A stretch of 9,082 nt of DNA. Origin: Oscillospiraceae bacterium. Lineage in GTDB: Bacteria; Bacillota; Clostridia; Oscillospirales; Ruminococcaceae. Shown here one piece after another: positions 1 through 6,645 of the stretch. The DNA lies in contig JAQXNQ010000068.1 in NCBI GenBank assembly GCA_029098085.1, positions 1 to 9,082 on the forward strand, written 5' to 3'. The stretch's first letter is position 1. The number at the start of each line of letters is the position of its first letter. Below the pieces are notes generated by a model, which was given only the letters and a program-made list of their open reading frames with translations, had not been told where the DNA came from and did not search any database. A program made the translations under genes and the position numbers.

Positions 1-18
1 ACCTTTTTGATGCGGTGA
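1..18 (+). CDS. 3' end of an upstream gene, probably csm3 (partial)
   Basis: Only five codons (TFLMR) and a TGA at 16-18 are inside the window, in the frame starting at base 1. The codons themselves carry no family signal. Because csm4 starts a few bases later and the usual type III-A order is cas10-csm2-csm3-csm4-csm5, the most likely owner is csm3, the backbone RAMP that cleaves target RNA. This identity rests on gene order alone. The stop codon lies inside the likely Shine-Dalgarno sequence of csm4. Confidence 0.4.
   Translation, partial: TFLMR
14..18 (+). promoter_or_regulatory. Ribosome binding site deciding the csm4 start
   Basis: GGTGA at 14-18 sits 6 bases before ATG at 25. A GTG at 19 in the same frame touches this motif with no spacer, so the ATG is the better start. 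The motif contains the stop codon of the upstream gene, which suggests translational coupling. Confidence 0.55.
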
Positions 19-24
19 GTGCCT

Positions 25-993
25 ATGAACTATTTTCTGATCAGGCTGGCCTTTGATACGGCTGTCCATTTCGGCCCTTCCGATACGGCTCAGTCCCTTT
101 CCGTCTCGGAGGATCACTTCCACGCGGACACGCTTTTCTCCGCCCTCTGCCATACGGCGCTGGTGCTGGAGGGGGAAGCGGGGCTGCAGGAGCTGTGCGG
201 CTGGGTGAAGGAGGGGACGCTCCTTCTTTCGGACGCCATGCCCTGGCGGGGGGAGGATTGCTTTCTGCCCAAACCCTTTGTTCTTTCCGACAGCAAAAAA
301 GAGCTTCCCGCTTCCCAGCGGAAGGCCATGAAAAAGCTCAGCTGGATTCCGGTGCGGAGCTTTGCGGCCTTTGCGGATTCGGTGCACGGCGGGACGCCCT
401 TTGATCCTTCCGAATACGCCGCTCCCTTTGGCTTCAGCACCGAGGTCACCCGGGCCCGCACCACGGAGGGAGCAGATGCCCTTCCCTACCGGGTGGGACT
501 GTATCAGTTTTACGAGGATTGCGGGCTGTATGTTCTGGCGGCGGTGGAGCAGCCCCGGCAGGAGGAGCGGCTGACGGCGCTGTTTCAGGCGCTGGGCCTT
601 GGCGGCATCGGCGGCAAGGTCAGCAGCGGTCTGGGGAAATTCCATCTGGAGGACATGGTGCTGCTCAATGAGCCATACGATGACCAGACCGAATGGCTGT
701 ATGATGCGCTGACCAGGCAGGGGGCGCACAGCCTGCTGCTCTCGGCCAGCCTTCCCAAAGAGGAGGAGCTGGAGGAAACCCTGGAGGGCGCAGCCTTCCA
801 GCTGGTCCGCCGGGGCGGATTTGCAGCGTCGGAGGGGGACGAGCATTCCGTAAAAAAGAAAACGCAGCATTTTTTCCGGGCGGGTTCCGTTTTTGCCCAC
901 CGGTTTGAAGGCGATCTGTACACGGTGGGAGAGGCCGGAGGTCATCCGGTTTACCGGTATGGCAGGCCGCTGTTTCTGGGGGTGGATGTATGA
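25..993 (+). CDS. csm4: Type III-A CRISPR RAMP protein Csm4
   Basis: Csm4 is the RAMP subunit that holds the 5' tag of the crRNA and contacts Cas10 at the foot of the Csm complex, in the cytoplasm. The 322-residue product has the family layout. An N-terminal RAMP strand is followed by HADTLFSAL (about residues 33-41), the LPKP motif (81-84), the TRARTTEG and YRVGLYQFY segment (about 142-163), and a glycine-rich loop GLGGIGGKVSSGLGKF (191-206) matching the RAMP G-loop. The C-terminal stretch KKKTQHFFRAGSVF (about 277-290) is also typical of Csm4. ATG at 25 was chosen over GTG at 19 because it has a spaced Shine-Dalgarno sequence. The stop TGA (991-993) overlaps the csm5 ATG by 4 bases. As in other Csm4 proteins, no nuclease motif is seen. 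The family call is firm and also fits the csm5 and cas6 neighbours. Confidence 0.92.
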   Translation: MNYFLIRLAFDTAVHFGPSDTAQSLSVSEDHFHADTLFSALCHTALVLEGEAGLQELCGWVKEGTLLLSDAMPWRGEDCFLPKPFVLSDSKKELPASQRKAMKKLSWIPVRSFAAFADSVHGGTPFDPSEYAAPFGFSTEVTRARTTEGADALPYRVGLYQFYEDCGLYVLAAVEQPRQEERLTALFQALGLGGIGGKVSSGLGKFHLEDMVLLNEPYDDQTEWLYDALTRQGAHSLLLSASLPKEEELEETLEGAAFQLVRRGGFAASEGDEHSVKKKTQHFFRAGSVFAHRFEGDLYTVGEAGGHPVYRYGRPLFLGVDV

Positions 994-2069
994 CGGCCCA
1001 TGAGCATCTGCAGGTGTTTGACCTGACCCTGACGACCATGGCGCCGCTGTTTGTTGGCGACGGCGGCGTGATTCTCAAGAAATCCTATCTCTATGACAGC
1101 CGCAGCGGCAAGGTCTCCATTTTTGATGAAGAGAAATTCTTTGCGCTTTTGGCGCGCAAAAATCTGGCGGATCCCTATGAACGGTTCATGCTGGGAAGAA
1201 TGGACAATCTATACGCCTTTCTGACAAAGGACTGCCACCTGAGCGAAGCGGACTGGGCTCCAGCGCTGCGGTACACGCTGGATGCGGGCGCCGCTTTGGA
1301 TGCGCAGCATTCGCTGAAGGAAATCCACACCTTTATCCGGAATGCGTCCGGTCAGGTTTATCTGCCCGGCAGCAGCGTCAAGGGCGCCCTGCGCACAGTA
1401 CTGCTGCAGCAGATGATCCTGAAGGAGGGTCAACACGGGGAGTTTGCGCCTGCCCGGGGTGCCCGGTTCGGCGACATTCCGGAGGGAAAGTATCTGCATA
1501 CCCTGAAGCTGAAGGATAAGCCGGACGACATGATCAACAGTCTCCTGCGCGGCATTCAGGTTTCCGACAGCCTGCCGGTTGCCGACGGGGAGATGATCCT
1601 TGCCATGAAGCAGGATGTACATGTGGACGGTACGGTCAGAACGCTTCCCGTCTGCCGGGAGAGCATCCGCCCGGGCACGAAGCTTCATCTGAAGCTGACG
1701 CTGGATCAGAGTGTGCTGAAGGGCGCTGTGACCAGAGACAGCCTGATGGCGGATATCGATGCCTTTGACGAATATTACTGGAATACCTACCTCAGCCTGT
1801 TTGACGAGCCGGGAAACGCGGCGGAGGTCTATTACGAGAACTGCCTGTTTCTGGGCGGCGGTGCCGGATTTTTCAGCAAGTCCCTGGCGTATCCCTATCT
1901 GGGAGAGGAGCGGGGTCTGAAGAAAACGACCGAGATGATGAGCCAGATGTTCCGCAATCATCACCACGAACGGGACGAGGCGCTGGGCATTTCGCCCCAC
2001 ACGATGAAATACACCGGGGTTGGCGGAAAGCTGTACCCCATGGGCATGTGCGGGGTGAGTATACAGTGA
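990..2069 (+). CDS. csm5: Type III-A CRISPR RAMP protein Csm5
   Basis: Csm5 caps the 3' end of the crRNA in the Csm complex. In studied systems it is needed for crRNA 3' maturation by recruiting host nucleases. The 359-residue protein carries the family signature YLPGSSVKGALRT (124-136), a GIQVSDS motif (188-194), a glycine-rich LGGGAGFFSKS loop (288-298) and the C-terminal PMGMCGVSI segment (350-358), which corresponds to the Csm5 PLGWxKL-type end. ATG at 990 overlaps the csm4 stop in ATGA, with a GGGGGTGG purine run (978-985) 4 bases upstream as a likely ribosome binding site inside csm4. Its own stop overlaps the cas6 start in GTGA. The length is usual for Csm5. Csm4 and the Cmr RAMPs are the only serious alternatives, and the motif set and gene order favour Csm5. 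Confidence 0.92.
   Translation: MTAHEHLQVFDLTLTTMAPLFVGDGGVILKKSYLYDSRSGKVSIFDEEKFFALLARKNLADPYERFMLGRMDNLYAFLTKDCHLSEADWAPALRYTLDAGAALDAQHSLKEIHTFIRNASGQVYLPGSSVKGALRTVLLQQMILKEGQHGEFAPARGARFGDIPEGKYLHTLKLKDKPDDMINSLLRGIQVSDSLPVADGEMILAMKQDVHVDGTVRTLPVCRESIRPGTKLHLKLTLDQSVLKGAVTRDSLMADIDAFDEYYWNTYLSLFDEPGNAAEVYYENCLFLGGGAGFFSKSLAYPYLGEERGLKKTTEMMSQMFRNHHHERDEALGISPHTMKYTGVGGKLYPMGMCGVSIQ
2052..2059 (+). promoter_or_regulatory. Ribosome binding site deciding the cas6 start
   Basis: GGGGTGAG at 2052-2059 lies 6 bases before GTG at 2066, inside the end of csm5. An in-frame GTG at 2048 lies upstream of this motif and has no purine run at suitable spacing. The core GGTGAGT also occurs at the csm4 start (14-20). 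Confidence 0.55.
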
Positions 2070-2803
2070 TCAGTCAGTATAAGCTGCGTCTGGCGCTGTC
2101 GGACGGGGGACAGATTCCTTCCTTCTGGGCGTACAGGCTGTATGCATGGCTGCTGGAGCAGCTTCCGGGCGAGGCTGCACAGCTGCTTCACGAACATGGG
2201 GAACGGCTCGTTTCCCAATATCTGAACCGAAGCACCTGGGTGATCAATCTGTTTGGCGAGGAAACGGCCGCGCTTCTGGGAGAGGTTCTGGAGACGGCCA
2301 TGCAGATCGATCTGCACGGGGATCGGCTTCTGGTGCTGGAGCGGGAAAGCCATCGGATTGAAGGGCCGGAGTGGTTTCTGCAGCGGGGGCGGGAGGTCCG
2401 CACGCAGAAGGCGGAGCTGTCCTTTGTGTCGCCGGCATCCTTTAAGCAGGCGGGGCGGTATGCCATATTCCCACAGGAAAGGCTGCTCCTTCAGAGCCTG
2501 CTGATGCGGTGGAATGAAGCCTGTCCGATGTATCCGCTTCGGGACGCTGATCTCCTTGCGGAGATGGAAAACGGAATTCATATCGTGGATTACAGCCTGC
2601 GCACCGGCCGTTTTCGGCTGAAGAGTACGGCGATTCCCTGCTTTTATGGGAAAGTGATTCTGGAAGCGAGACTGCCCGTTGTGCTGCAGGAGCTCTGGCA
2701 GGCGCTGCTCTGCTTTGCCCCCTACAGCGGCGTTGGGATCAAGACAACGCTGGGCATGGGCGGCGTGGAGATTCTTTTCCCGGAGCGGGCAGCAAGACGG
2801 TGA
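2066..2803 (+). CDS. cas6: CRISPR pre-crRNA endoribonuclease Cas6
   Basis: Cas6 cuts the repeat RNA of the CRISPR transcript to give crRNAs with an 8-base 5' tag, which the Csm complex then binds. The 245-residue product (start GTG at 2066) shows the expected Cas6 pattern. The N-terminal ferredoxin-like half has LLHEHGERL (40-48), where H42 or H44 is the likely catalytic histidine (inference). A mid-protein SPASFKQAGRYAIFP motif is followed by a SLLMRW segment, and the C-terminal glycine-rich loop is YSGVGIKTTLGMGG (220-233). The start overlaps the csm5 stop by 4 bases (GTGA), so the two are probably translationally coupled. cas6 is the last gene of the operon, and a hairpin terminator follows 31 bases later. 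No repeat array is in the window, so the RNA substrate is not visible here. Csm6 is excluded because no HEPN RxxxxH or CARF pattern is evident. Confidence 0.88.
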   Translation: MISQYKLRLALSDGGQIPSFWAYRLYAWLLEQLPGEAAQLLHEHGERLVSQYLNRSTWVINLFGEETAALLGEVLETAMQIDLHGDRLLVLERESHRIEGPEWFLQRGREVRTQKAELSFVSPASFKQAGRYAIFPQERLLLQSLLMRWNEACPMYPLRDADLLAEMENGIHIVDYSLRTGRFRLKSTAIPCFYGKVILEARLPVVLQELWQALLCFAPYSGVGIKTTLGMGGVEILFPERAARR

Positions 2804-2834
2804 GACGGCATTCCTGTGGATTGGTTCCAATGAA

Positions 2835-2866
2835 AAAGCGCATCCCGGTTTGGTGGGATGCGCTTT
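2835..2866. terminator. Bidirectional hairpin terminator between cas6 and doc
   Basis: AAAGCGCATCCC (2835-2846) and GGGATGCGCTTT (2855-2866) form a perfect 12-bp stem with an 8-base loop. On the - strand the stem runs into five T's (from A's at 2833-2837), a good rho-independent terminator for doc. On the + strand it is followed by TTTGCCGTTT, a weaker tail for the csm operon. It lies between two convergent genes. Confidence 0.85.
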
Positions 2867-2871
2867 GCCGT

Positions 2872-3249
2872 TTACTCTTTATGCTCCAGCAGCCACTGCA
2901 GCATGGTTTCGCTGTCGGCTTCGCTCCGGGCAGCGGAGAGAATGAGCTCGATCAGCTCCCGCTGGGTATAGACAGGACGGACGCCGTTCAGGGCCAGAAA
3001 GACCAGCATGGCGTGGGCGCCGATCCGCTTGTTGCCGTCCAGAAACGGATGATTGCTCACCAGCCCGAAGCCCAGCCGGGCGGCTTTGGCCAGCAGAGAG
3101 GGACAGAGCGGCTCTCCGCCGAAGGTCTGGAAGGGAGCCGCCAGGGCGGACTCCAGCACCCCCATATCCCGCACCCCGTCGGTTCCGCCGAAGCGGCCGA
3201 CCAGGGCGCTGTGCAGGGCGAGCACCTGCTGTTTGGTCAGAATTTTCAT
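2872..3249 (-). CDS. doc: Doc/Fic-family toxin (death-on-curing type)
   Basis: The 125-residue length and the Fic core HPFLDGNKRIG (67-77) place this in the death-on-curing branch of the Fic fold. Typical flanking motifs are present: FGGTDGVRDMGVLESAL upstream and AAxxGFGLVSN just before the core. In this family the core His (H67) is catalytic. Doc itself phosphorylates EF-Tu and blocks translation, whereas classical Fic proteins (GNGR in the core) transfer AMP. The GNKR core with Lys here resembles Doc (ANKR), but kinase activity is inferred. ATG at 3249 overlaps the stop of the upstream beta-helix gene by 4 bases, and GAGGAG (complement of 3258-3263) lies 8 bases upstream inside that gene, so translation is probably coupled. 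A normal Doc has a small Phd-type antitoxin gene directly upstream, and none is seen here. A solitary, non-toxic Fic protein is the main alternative. Confidence 0.85.
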   Translation of the reverse strand: MKILTKQQVLALHSALVGRFGGTDGVRDMGVLESALAAPFQTFGGEPLCPSLLAKAARLGFGLVSNHPFLDGNKRIGAHAMLVFLALNGVRPVYTQRELIELILSAARSEADSETMLQWLLEHKE

Positions 3250-5030
3250 TTTGCCAGCTCCTCATAGGCTTGCTGATTCTGCTCCGCAAGCAGGTCAGAA
3301 AGGGTGAGCACTTCCTCGTCGCTGGCTGGCTGCTCCTCGTCGAGGGAGGACTCCAAAAGGCGTACCTCTCCGTCCGGCATGCCCTCGGTCTCCAGCAGGG
3401 GCTGAGGAGCAGCGTCCAGCTCATTGTCCTGCAGCAGCACCTGACGGCAGAGCTTCAGCCGAAACAGCGGGCCCTCCGCGCTGCAGCCGGTGATCCGGTT
3501 GCTGCGAAGCTGCAGGTTCTCCGCCGAAAAGGCGTAGAGCACCGGCCCGTTGGAGGCGAAGAAGCGGTTGCCCTCCAGCAGAATGCTTTGGTGGAAGGGG
3601 AGAGCGGGATCCGGCTGGGGAATGGAGGGACAGATGCTGACTACGCCCTCGCAGAACTGGTAGGGGGTGGACATGCATGCCGCCTCAAAGGTGTTGTCCC
3701 GGATGGTCACATCCCGGCAGGCGCCGGATTCATACCACTCGTTGGCGTCTCCGGCCATCAGAATGGCGCTGCCGGCGGACCGGAACAGATTGTGCTCGAT
3801 GAGCACCGGCCCGGGGGTGGAGACCAGCAGCCCTCTGGCCCGGCAGGGGCCGAAGAAATTGTCCCGGCAGATCAGGGCGGGGGTGTTGGTCAGGTTTTCC
3901 AGGGCATCGCCGGGATGGGTTTCCCCGGGCAGGTCCTCTTCAAACTCCAGCCGGAAGGTGTACGGATCCAGCAGGGTGAAGGCGCTGGCCGTGACGATGC
4001 CCAGGCTGTGCATCGAGCTGCTGCGGATCACCGAAAACCGGTCGCCGGGCCGTGCGTAGAGGGCAAAGCCGCTGGACTGGGGGTGGACATACCGGACGAT
4101 GACGGTGCGGTGTCCCTCCACCTGTTCGATGCGGGCGGCCAGGCCGTGGACATTGACGGGGTCGTCCATGAGACCCTGAAAGGAACAGTCCTCGATGGTG
4201 ATGGTTCCGGCGTTATTGGTCAGGTGCAGGCCATCGTCGTGACCGCAGACCTGCTTCCGTCCTTTGGCTTCGTTGGCACAGAAGCGCACCTGCCGGAAGG
4301 TCAGATCCCGGCAGAACTGGCAGAGGATGCCCAGACCGGCGGTGGCGTGGATGGTGATGTTTTCGAAGGTCAGCTCCCGGCAGTTCTCCGCGAAGATACC
4401 AGCGTGGAGCCGCTGACTGTGACGCAGCACCACCACCGCTCCGGTGGGATAGATGGTGGGGAAGGAGCCGGTAAAGCAGACCCTGTCCTCCGACAGGGAA
4501 GTGCACTGCTCCAGCCGCAGCTCGTCTCCCATCTTCATGCAGACGGCGCCGGTGTCCGGGTCAAAAGCCGTGTGGGCAAAGCCCCAGAGGGGCGCGGGAT
4601 CGCCGTTTCCGAGAAAGTACAGCCTCCCCTCCCGCACTTCAAAGGGGAACAGGGCGGAGTCAATCCGCAGCTCCAGCCGGGTGCTGGTCATCTGCAGGAT
4701 GGTGCCTTCGGCGGAAAGGGGAATCTTCCAGTCGATGGTCAGATTGCGGATGGTTACCCGGCGGCAGCCAAGCAGCGTCAGCGGCATCAGCTGTCCGGTG
4801 CACACCAGCGTCGAGCCGCCGAAGTCCAGCGTCACATCCTCCATGTCCTCCAGCAGGAGGGCGACATTCTTTTCGGGGGAGGAATCGGTGTTGGAGAGAG
4901 CCAGCGGCATCCGGCGGCAGTCATCCGGCGTGACGGTCAGCAGGGTTTGGGTCAGGGTCAGCTGCAGCTGCTGCTTTTGGGTCTCCAGAAGCCGGTTCAG
5001 CTCCTGAACGGAAGCGATGGTGCGGGTCAT
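3246..5030 (-). CDS. GH110-like right-handed parallel beta-helix protein
   Basis: The 594-residue product reads as a parallel beta-helix: many short repeats of the form (V/L)TIRNLTID, LTFENITIHA, ITIEDCSF, VTIRDNTF. The motifs HDDGLHLTN (264-272) and LMDDPVNVHG (287-296), then the ARGLLVSTPGPVLIEHNLF segment (about 398-416) and the W-ESG...IRDNTFEA segment (about 432-450), resemble GH110 alpha-1,3-galactosidases, whose active site uses Asp residues of the helix. Function as a glycosidase is inferred. The N-terminus (MTRTIASVQELNRLLE) has no signal peptide or membrane segment, so the protein should be cytoplasmic, unlike many GH110 enzymes. After the helix, residues about 560-594 form an acidic linker (SLDEEQPASDEE) and a short predicted helix. 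The stop overlaps doc by 4 bases. The start at 5030 has GGGAGGT (complement of 5039-5045) 8 bases upstream and a good promoter at 5069-5097. A generic pectate-lyase-like beta-helix protein is the fallback call. Confidence 0.78.
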   Translation of the reverse strand: MTRTIASVQELNRLLETQKQQLQLTLTQTLLTVTPDDCRRMPLALSNTDSSPEKNVALLLEDMEDVTLDFGGSTLVCTGQLMPLTLLGCRRVTIRNLTIDWKIPLSAEGTILQMTSTRLELRIDSALFPFEVREGRLYFLGNGDPAPLWGFAHTAFDPDTGAVCMKMGDELRLEQCTSLSEDRVCFTGSFPTIYPTGAVVVLRHSQRLHAGIFAENCRELTFENITIHATAGLGILCQFCRDLTFRQVRFCANEAKGRKQVCGHDDGLHLTNNAGTITIEDCSFQGLMDDPVNVHGLAARIEQVEGHRTVIVRYVHPQSSGFALYARPGDRFSVIRSSSMHSLGIVTASAFTLLDPYTFRLEFEEDLPGETHPGDALENLTNTPALICRDNFFGPCRARGLLVSTPGPVLIEHNLFRSAGSAILMAGDANEWYESGACRDVTIRDNTFEAACMSTPYQFCEGVVSICPSIPQPDPALPFHQSILLEGNRFFASNGPVLYAFSAENLQLRSNRITGCSAEGPLFRLKLCRQVLLQDNELDAAPQPLLETEGMPDGEVRLLESSLDEEQPASDEEVLTLSDLLAEQNQQAYEELAK

Positions 5031-5068
5031 GGCAGAGTACCTCCCGGAGGGCTTGATTATCTATCTGC

Positions 5069-5097
5069 AGTATAGCAAAGAACGGGGGATTTTGCAA
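5069..5097 (-). promoter_or_regulatory. Sigma-A-type promoter for the beta-helix/doc operon
   Basis: On the - strand, TTGCAA (5092-5097) is followed after 17 bases by TATACT (5069-5074), with TGC directly before it as an extended -10. Transcription would start near 5062, giving a leader of about 30 bases that contains the GGGAGGT ribosome binding site. Confidence 0.75.
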
Positions 5098-5254
5098 GGT
5101 CTTCGGCTGATTTTTTCTGCCGGGGCCGCAGTCGGAAGGTACTGTTTCGGCTGTATGGGGTTTCCTGCGGATTTGGGACAGAAGAGGGCAGAAGATTTGA
5201 TGGATTTGCCCTAAAGGCCGATGTTTCGTGCAAAAAATTTTGTCATGTTTTCCA

Positions 5255-5282
5255 TTGTCAAAACGTCGGCAGGCTGTATAAT
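5255..5282 (+). promoter_or_regulatory. Sigma-A-type promoter for the URO-D/VOC operon
   Basis: TTGTCA (5255-5260) and a consensus TATAAT (5277-5282) are 16 bases apart. Transcription would start near 5289, leaving a leader of about 85 bases before the ATG at 5374. The promoter lies inside an open frame extending up from that gene, which argues that the upstream frame is not translated. Confidence 0.75.
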
Positions 5283-5360
5283 AGTAGAAAACAGGACGGG
5301 TTCGCGCACAAAACCTGTCCGCAATCCCCGGTGCGGCTGGTTCAGGCGGCGCCGCAGCAG

Positions 5361-5367
5361 AAAGGAA
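5361..5367 (+). promoter_or_regulatory. Ribosome binding site deciding the first URO-D gene start
   Basis: AAAGGAA at 5361-5367 places AAGGA 7 bases before ATG at 5374. The upstream in-frame ATGs at 5221 and 5245 precede the promoter's -10 box and would not be on the transcript. Confidence 0.65.
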
Positions 5368-5373
5368 TCCGAT

Positions 5374-6624
5374 ATGATCAAGACCGTAAAGAAACAGGGC
5401 CAGTCCGAGCGGGAATACATCCGCGACCTGGCCAAGGCCTATCTGGAATATGCCGCCTCCCCCGAGATGGAGCGGCGGCGGGCGCTGTGGTCGGAGCACA
5501 ACGCGCTGAACTTCACCACCCCGCCCATCTATATCCGCGCCATCCCTTTTGATGAGTTTTTCGACCCCAAAACGCTGCAGTGCACCGATCCGGCGCTGCG
5601 TAAGCTGGAGCATGAGTTCCTGCTGCGGCAGTATCACAGCACCATCTGCGATGACTATATCGAAGAGCCCTACTGGGCGGTTTCGGCGGTACTGAAAACC
5701 TCTCCCTATGCCTGGGGCCTGCGGGTGGGTCTGGGCGAGCGTCCGGCGGAAGGCGGCGCGGCGGCCTACAAGCCCTCCATTGTGGAGGAAGAGGATCTGG
5801 AAAAGCTGTGGGTAGCCCCTCATCAGGTGGATGAGGAGGCGACCCGGGAGCGTCTGGAGCCGCTGCAGGAGCTGTTCGACGGCATTCTGCCGGTGTATGT
5901 GGATCGGCAGGGCGCCCTTTGCCGGATGTGGACGATGGACATCTCCACCCCGCTGGCCTATCTCCGGGGACTGGAGCAGCTGATGTGGGACGTTTATGAC
6001 CGGCCCGAATGGCTGCACCGGCTGCTGCGCTTCATGCAGCAGAAGATCCTGCAGAACATGGACGAAACCGAGGCGGCGGGAGATTTTTCCTTCCTGGATC
6101 ACCAGAATCAGGCTATGCCCTATATGAAGGGGCTGGAGCGGCCCGGCTGCGGCAAGGCGAAGCAGTCGATGCTGTGGGGCTATATGGCGGCGCAGGAGTT
6201 CACCTCTTTCGGGCCGGACATGTTCAAGGAGTTCATGTTTGATTACCAGAAGCCCATTTTGGAGCGGTACGCAGTGACGGCCTACGGCTGCTGCGAGGAT
6301 CTGACCAGGAAAATCGACATCCTGCGGAGTCTGTCCAACCTGCGGCGGATCGCGGTGTCGCCCTTTGCCGACCTGAAGAAGTGCGCAGAGCAGATCGGCG
6401 GCGATTACATCCTTTCCTGGCGGCCCAGCCCCTCGGCCATGGTGGCCCGGGGCGTGGACGAGGCCTATGTCCGGCAGTATCTGCGGGACGGCATCGACAT
6501 CATGAAGCAGAATGGCTGCAAGTTCGACATCACCCTCAAGGACGTGGAGACGGTGGCCGGCGACGCCACCGCCATTCCCCGCTGGACGGCCATCGTCCGG
6601 GAGGAGATGGAGCGGGCTTATTGA
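5374..6624 (+). CDS. URO-D superfamily protein (uroporphyrinogen decarboxylase / MtaA-like fold)
   Basis: The 416-residue product belongs to the uroporphyrinogen decarboxylase-like superfamily, a TIM-barrel group that includes HemE and the corrinoid methyltransferases MtaA and CmuA. Supporting segments are YGCCEDL (304-310) followed by KIDILRSLSNLRRIAVSPFADL (314-335, a barrel strand and loop seen in this uncharacterised subgroup), DYILSWRPSPS and a C-terminal DITLKDVETVAGD. The CC pair at 306-307 could bind a metal (inference). The protein is longer than HemE and lacks its N-terminal active-site pattern, so haem synthesis is unlikely. No signal peptide is present. ATG at 5374 follows AAGGA by 7 bases. 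A VOC gene starts 21 bases downstream in the same operon, and there is no corrinoid-binding protein nearby. Substrate unknown. The superfamily call is fairly sure and any function is open. Confidence 0.75.
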   Translation: MIKTVKKQGQSEREYIRDLAKAYLEYAASPEMERRRALWSEHNALNFTTPPIYIRAIPFDEFFDPKTLQCTDPALRKLEHEFLLRQYHSTICDDYIEEPYWAVSAVLKTSPYAWGLRVGLGERPAEGGAAAYKPSIVEEEDLEKLWVAPHQVDEEATRERLEPLQELFDGILPVYVDRQGALCRMWTMDISTPLAYLRGLEQLMWDVYDRPEWLHRLLRFMQQKILQNMDETEAAGDFSFLDHQNQAMPYMKGLERPGCGKAKQSMLWGYMAAQEFTSFGPDMFKEFMFDYQKPILERYAVTAYGCCEDLTRKIDILRSLSNLRRIAVSPFADLKKCAEQIGGDYILSWRPSPSAMVARGVDEAYVRQYLRDGIDIMKQNGCKFDITLKDVETVAGDATAIPRWTAIVREEMERAY

Positions 6625-6645
6625 CGCATTCGAAGGAGAAAGGTC

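Larger units (their letters stand above)
5031..5373. other. Divergent intergenic region
   Basis: These 343 bases separate two divergently read genes. They hold one promoter on each strand (5069-5097 on -, 5255-5282 on +) and the ribosome binding sites of both genes. Between the two -35 elements lie about 157 bases with no clear operator. An 8-base direct repeat TTCGGCTG (5102-5109 and 5146-5153) is too short to call. In the + leader, TGCGGC (5332-5337) and GCCGCA (5351-5356) could pair weakly just before the ribosome binding site. No RNA gene or riboswitch was recognised. Confidence 0.6.

Noticed and set aside
19..24. GTG at 19 as the csm4 start
   Set aside because: It touches the GGTGA motif without spacing; ATG at 25 has 6 bases and the normal family N-terminus.
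2048..2065. GTG at 2048 as the cas6 start
   Set aside because: The Shine-Dalgarno block GGGGTGAG lies inside this extension; GTG at 2066 has the proper spacing and the usual Cas6 N-terminus.
2872..3249. The doc gene as part of the CRISPR operon
   Set aside because: It is on the opposite strand, convergent with cas6, and separated by a strong bidirectional terminator; it belongs with the beta-helix gene upstream of it.
3270..5075. A 601-codon open frame on the + strand, antisense to the beta-helix gene
   Set aside because: It is a shadow of the real gene on the - strand in GC-rich DNA. The translation is low-complexity (rich in G, Q, V, A), shows no domain and has no ribosome binding site.
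5102..5153. Direct repeat TTCGGCTG (5102-5109, 5146-5153) as an operator in the divergent region
   Set aside because: Eight bases, 36 bases apart, not placed symmetrically to either promoter; chance is likely.
5221..5373. A 51-codon N-terminal extension of the first URO-D protein from ATG 5221
   Set aside because: The extension contains the promoter and leader, has an Arg-rich unstructured translation, and the ATG at 5374 has its own ribosome binding site.
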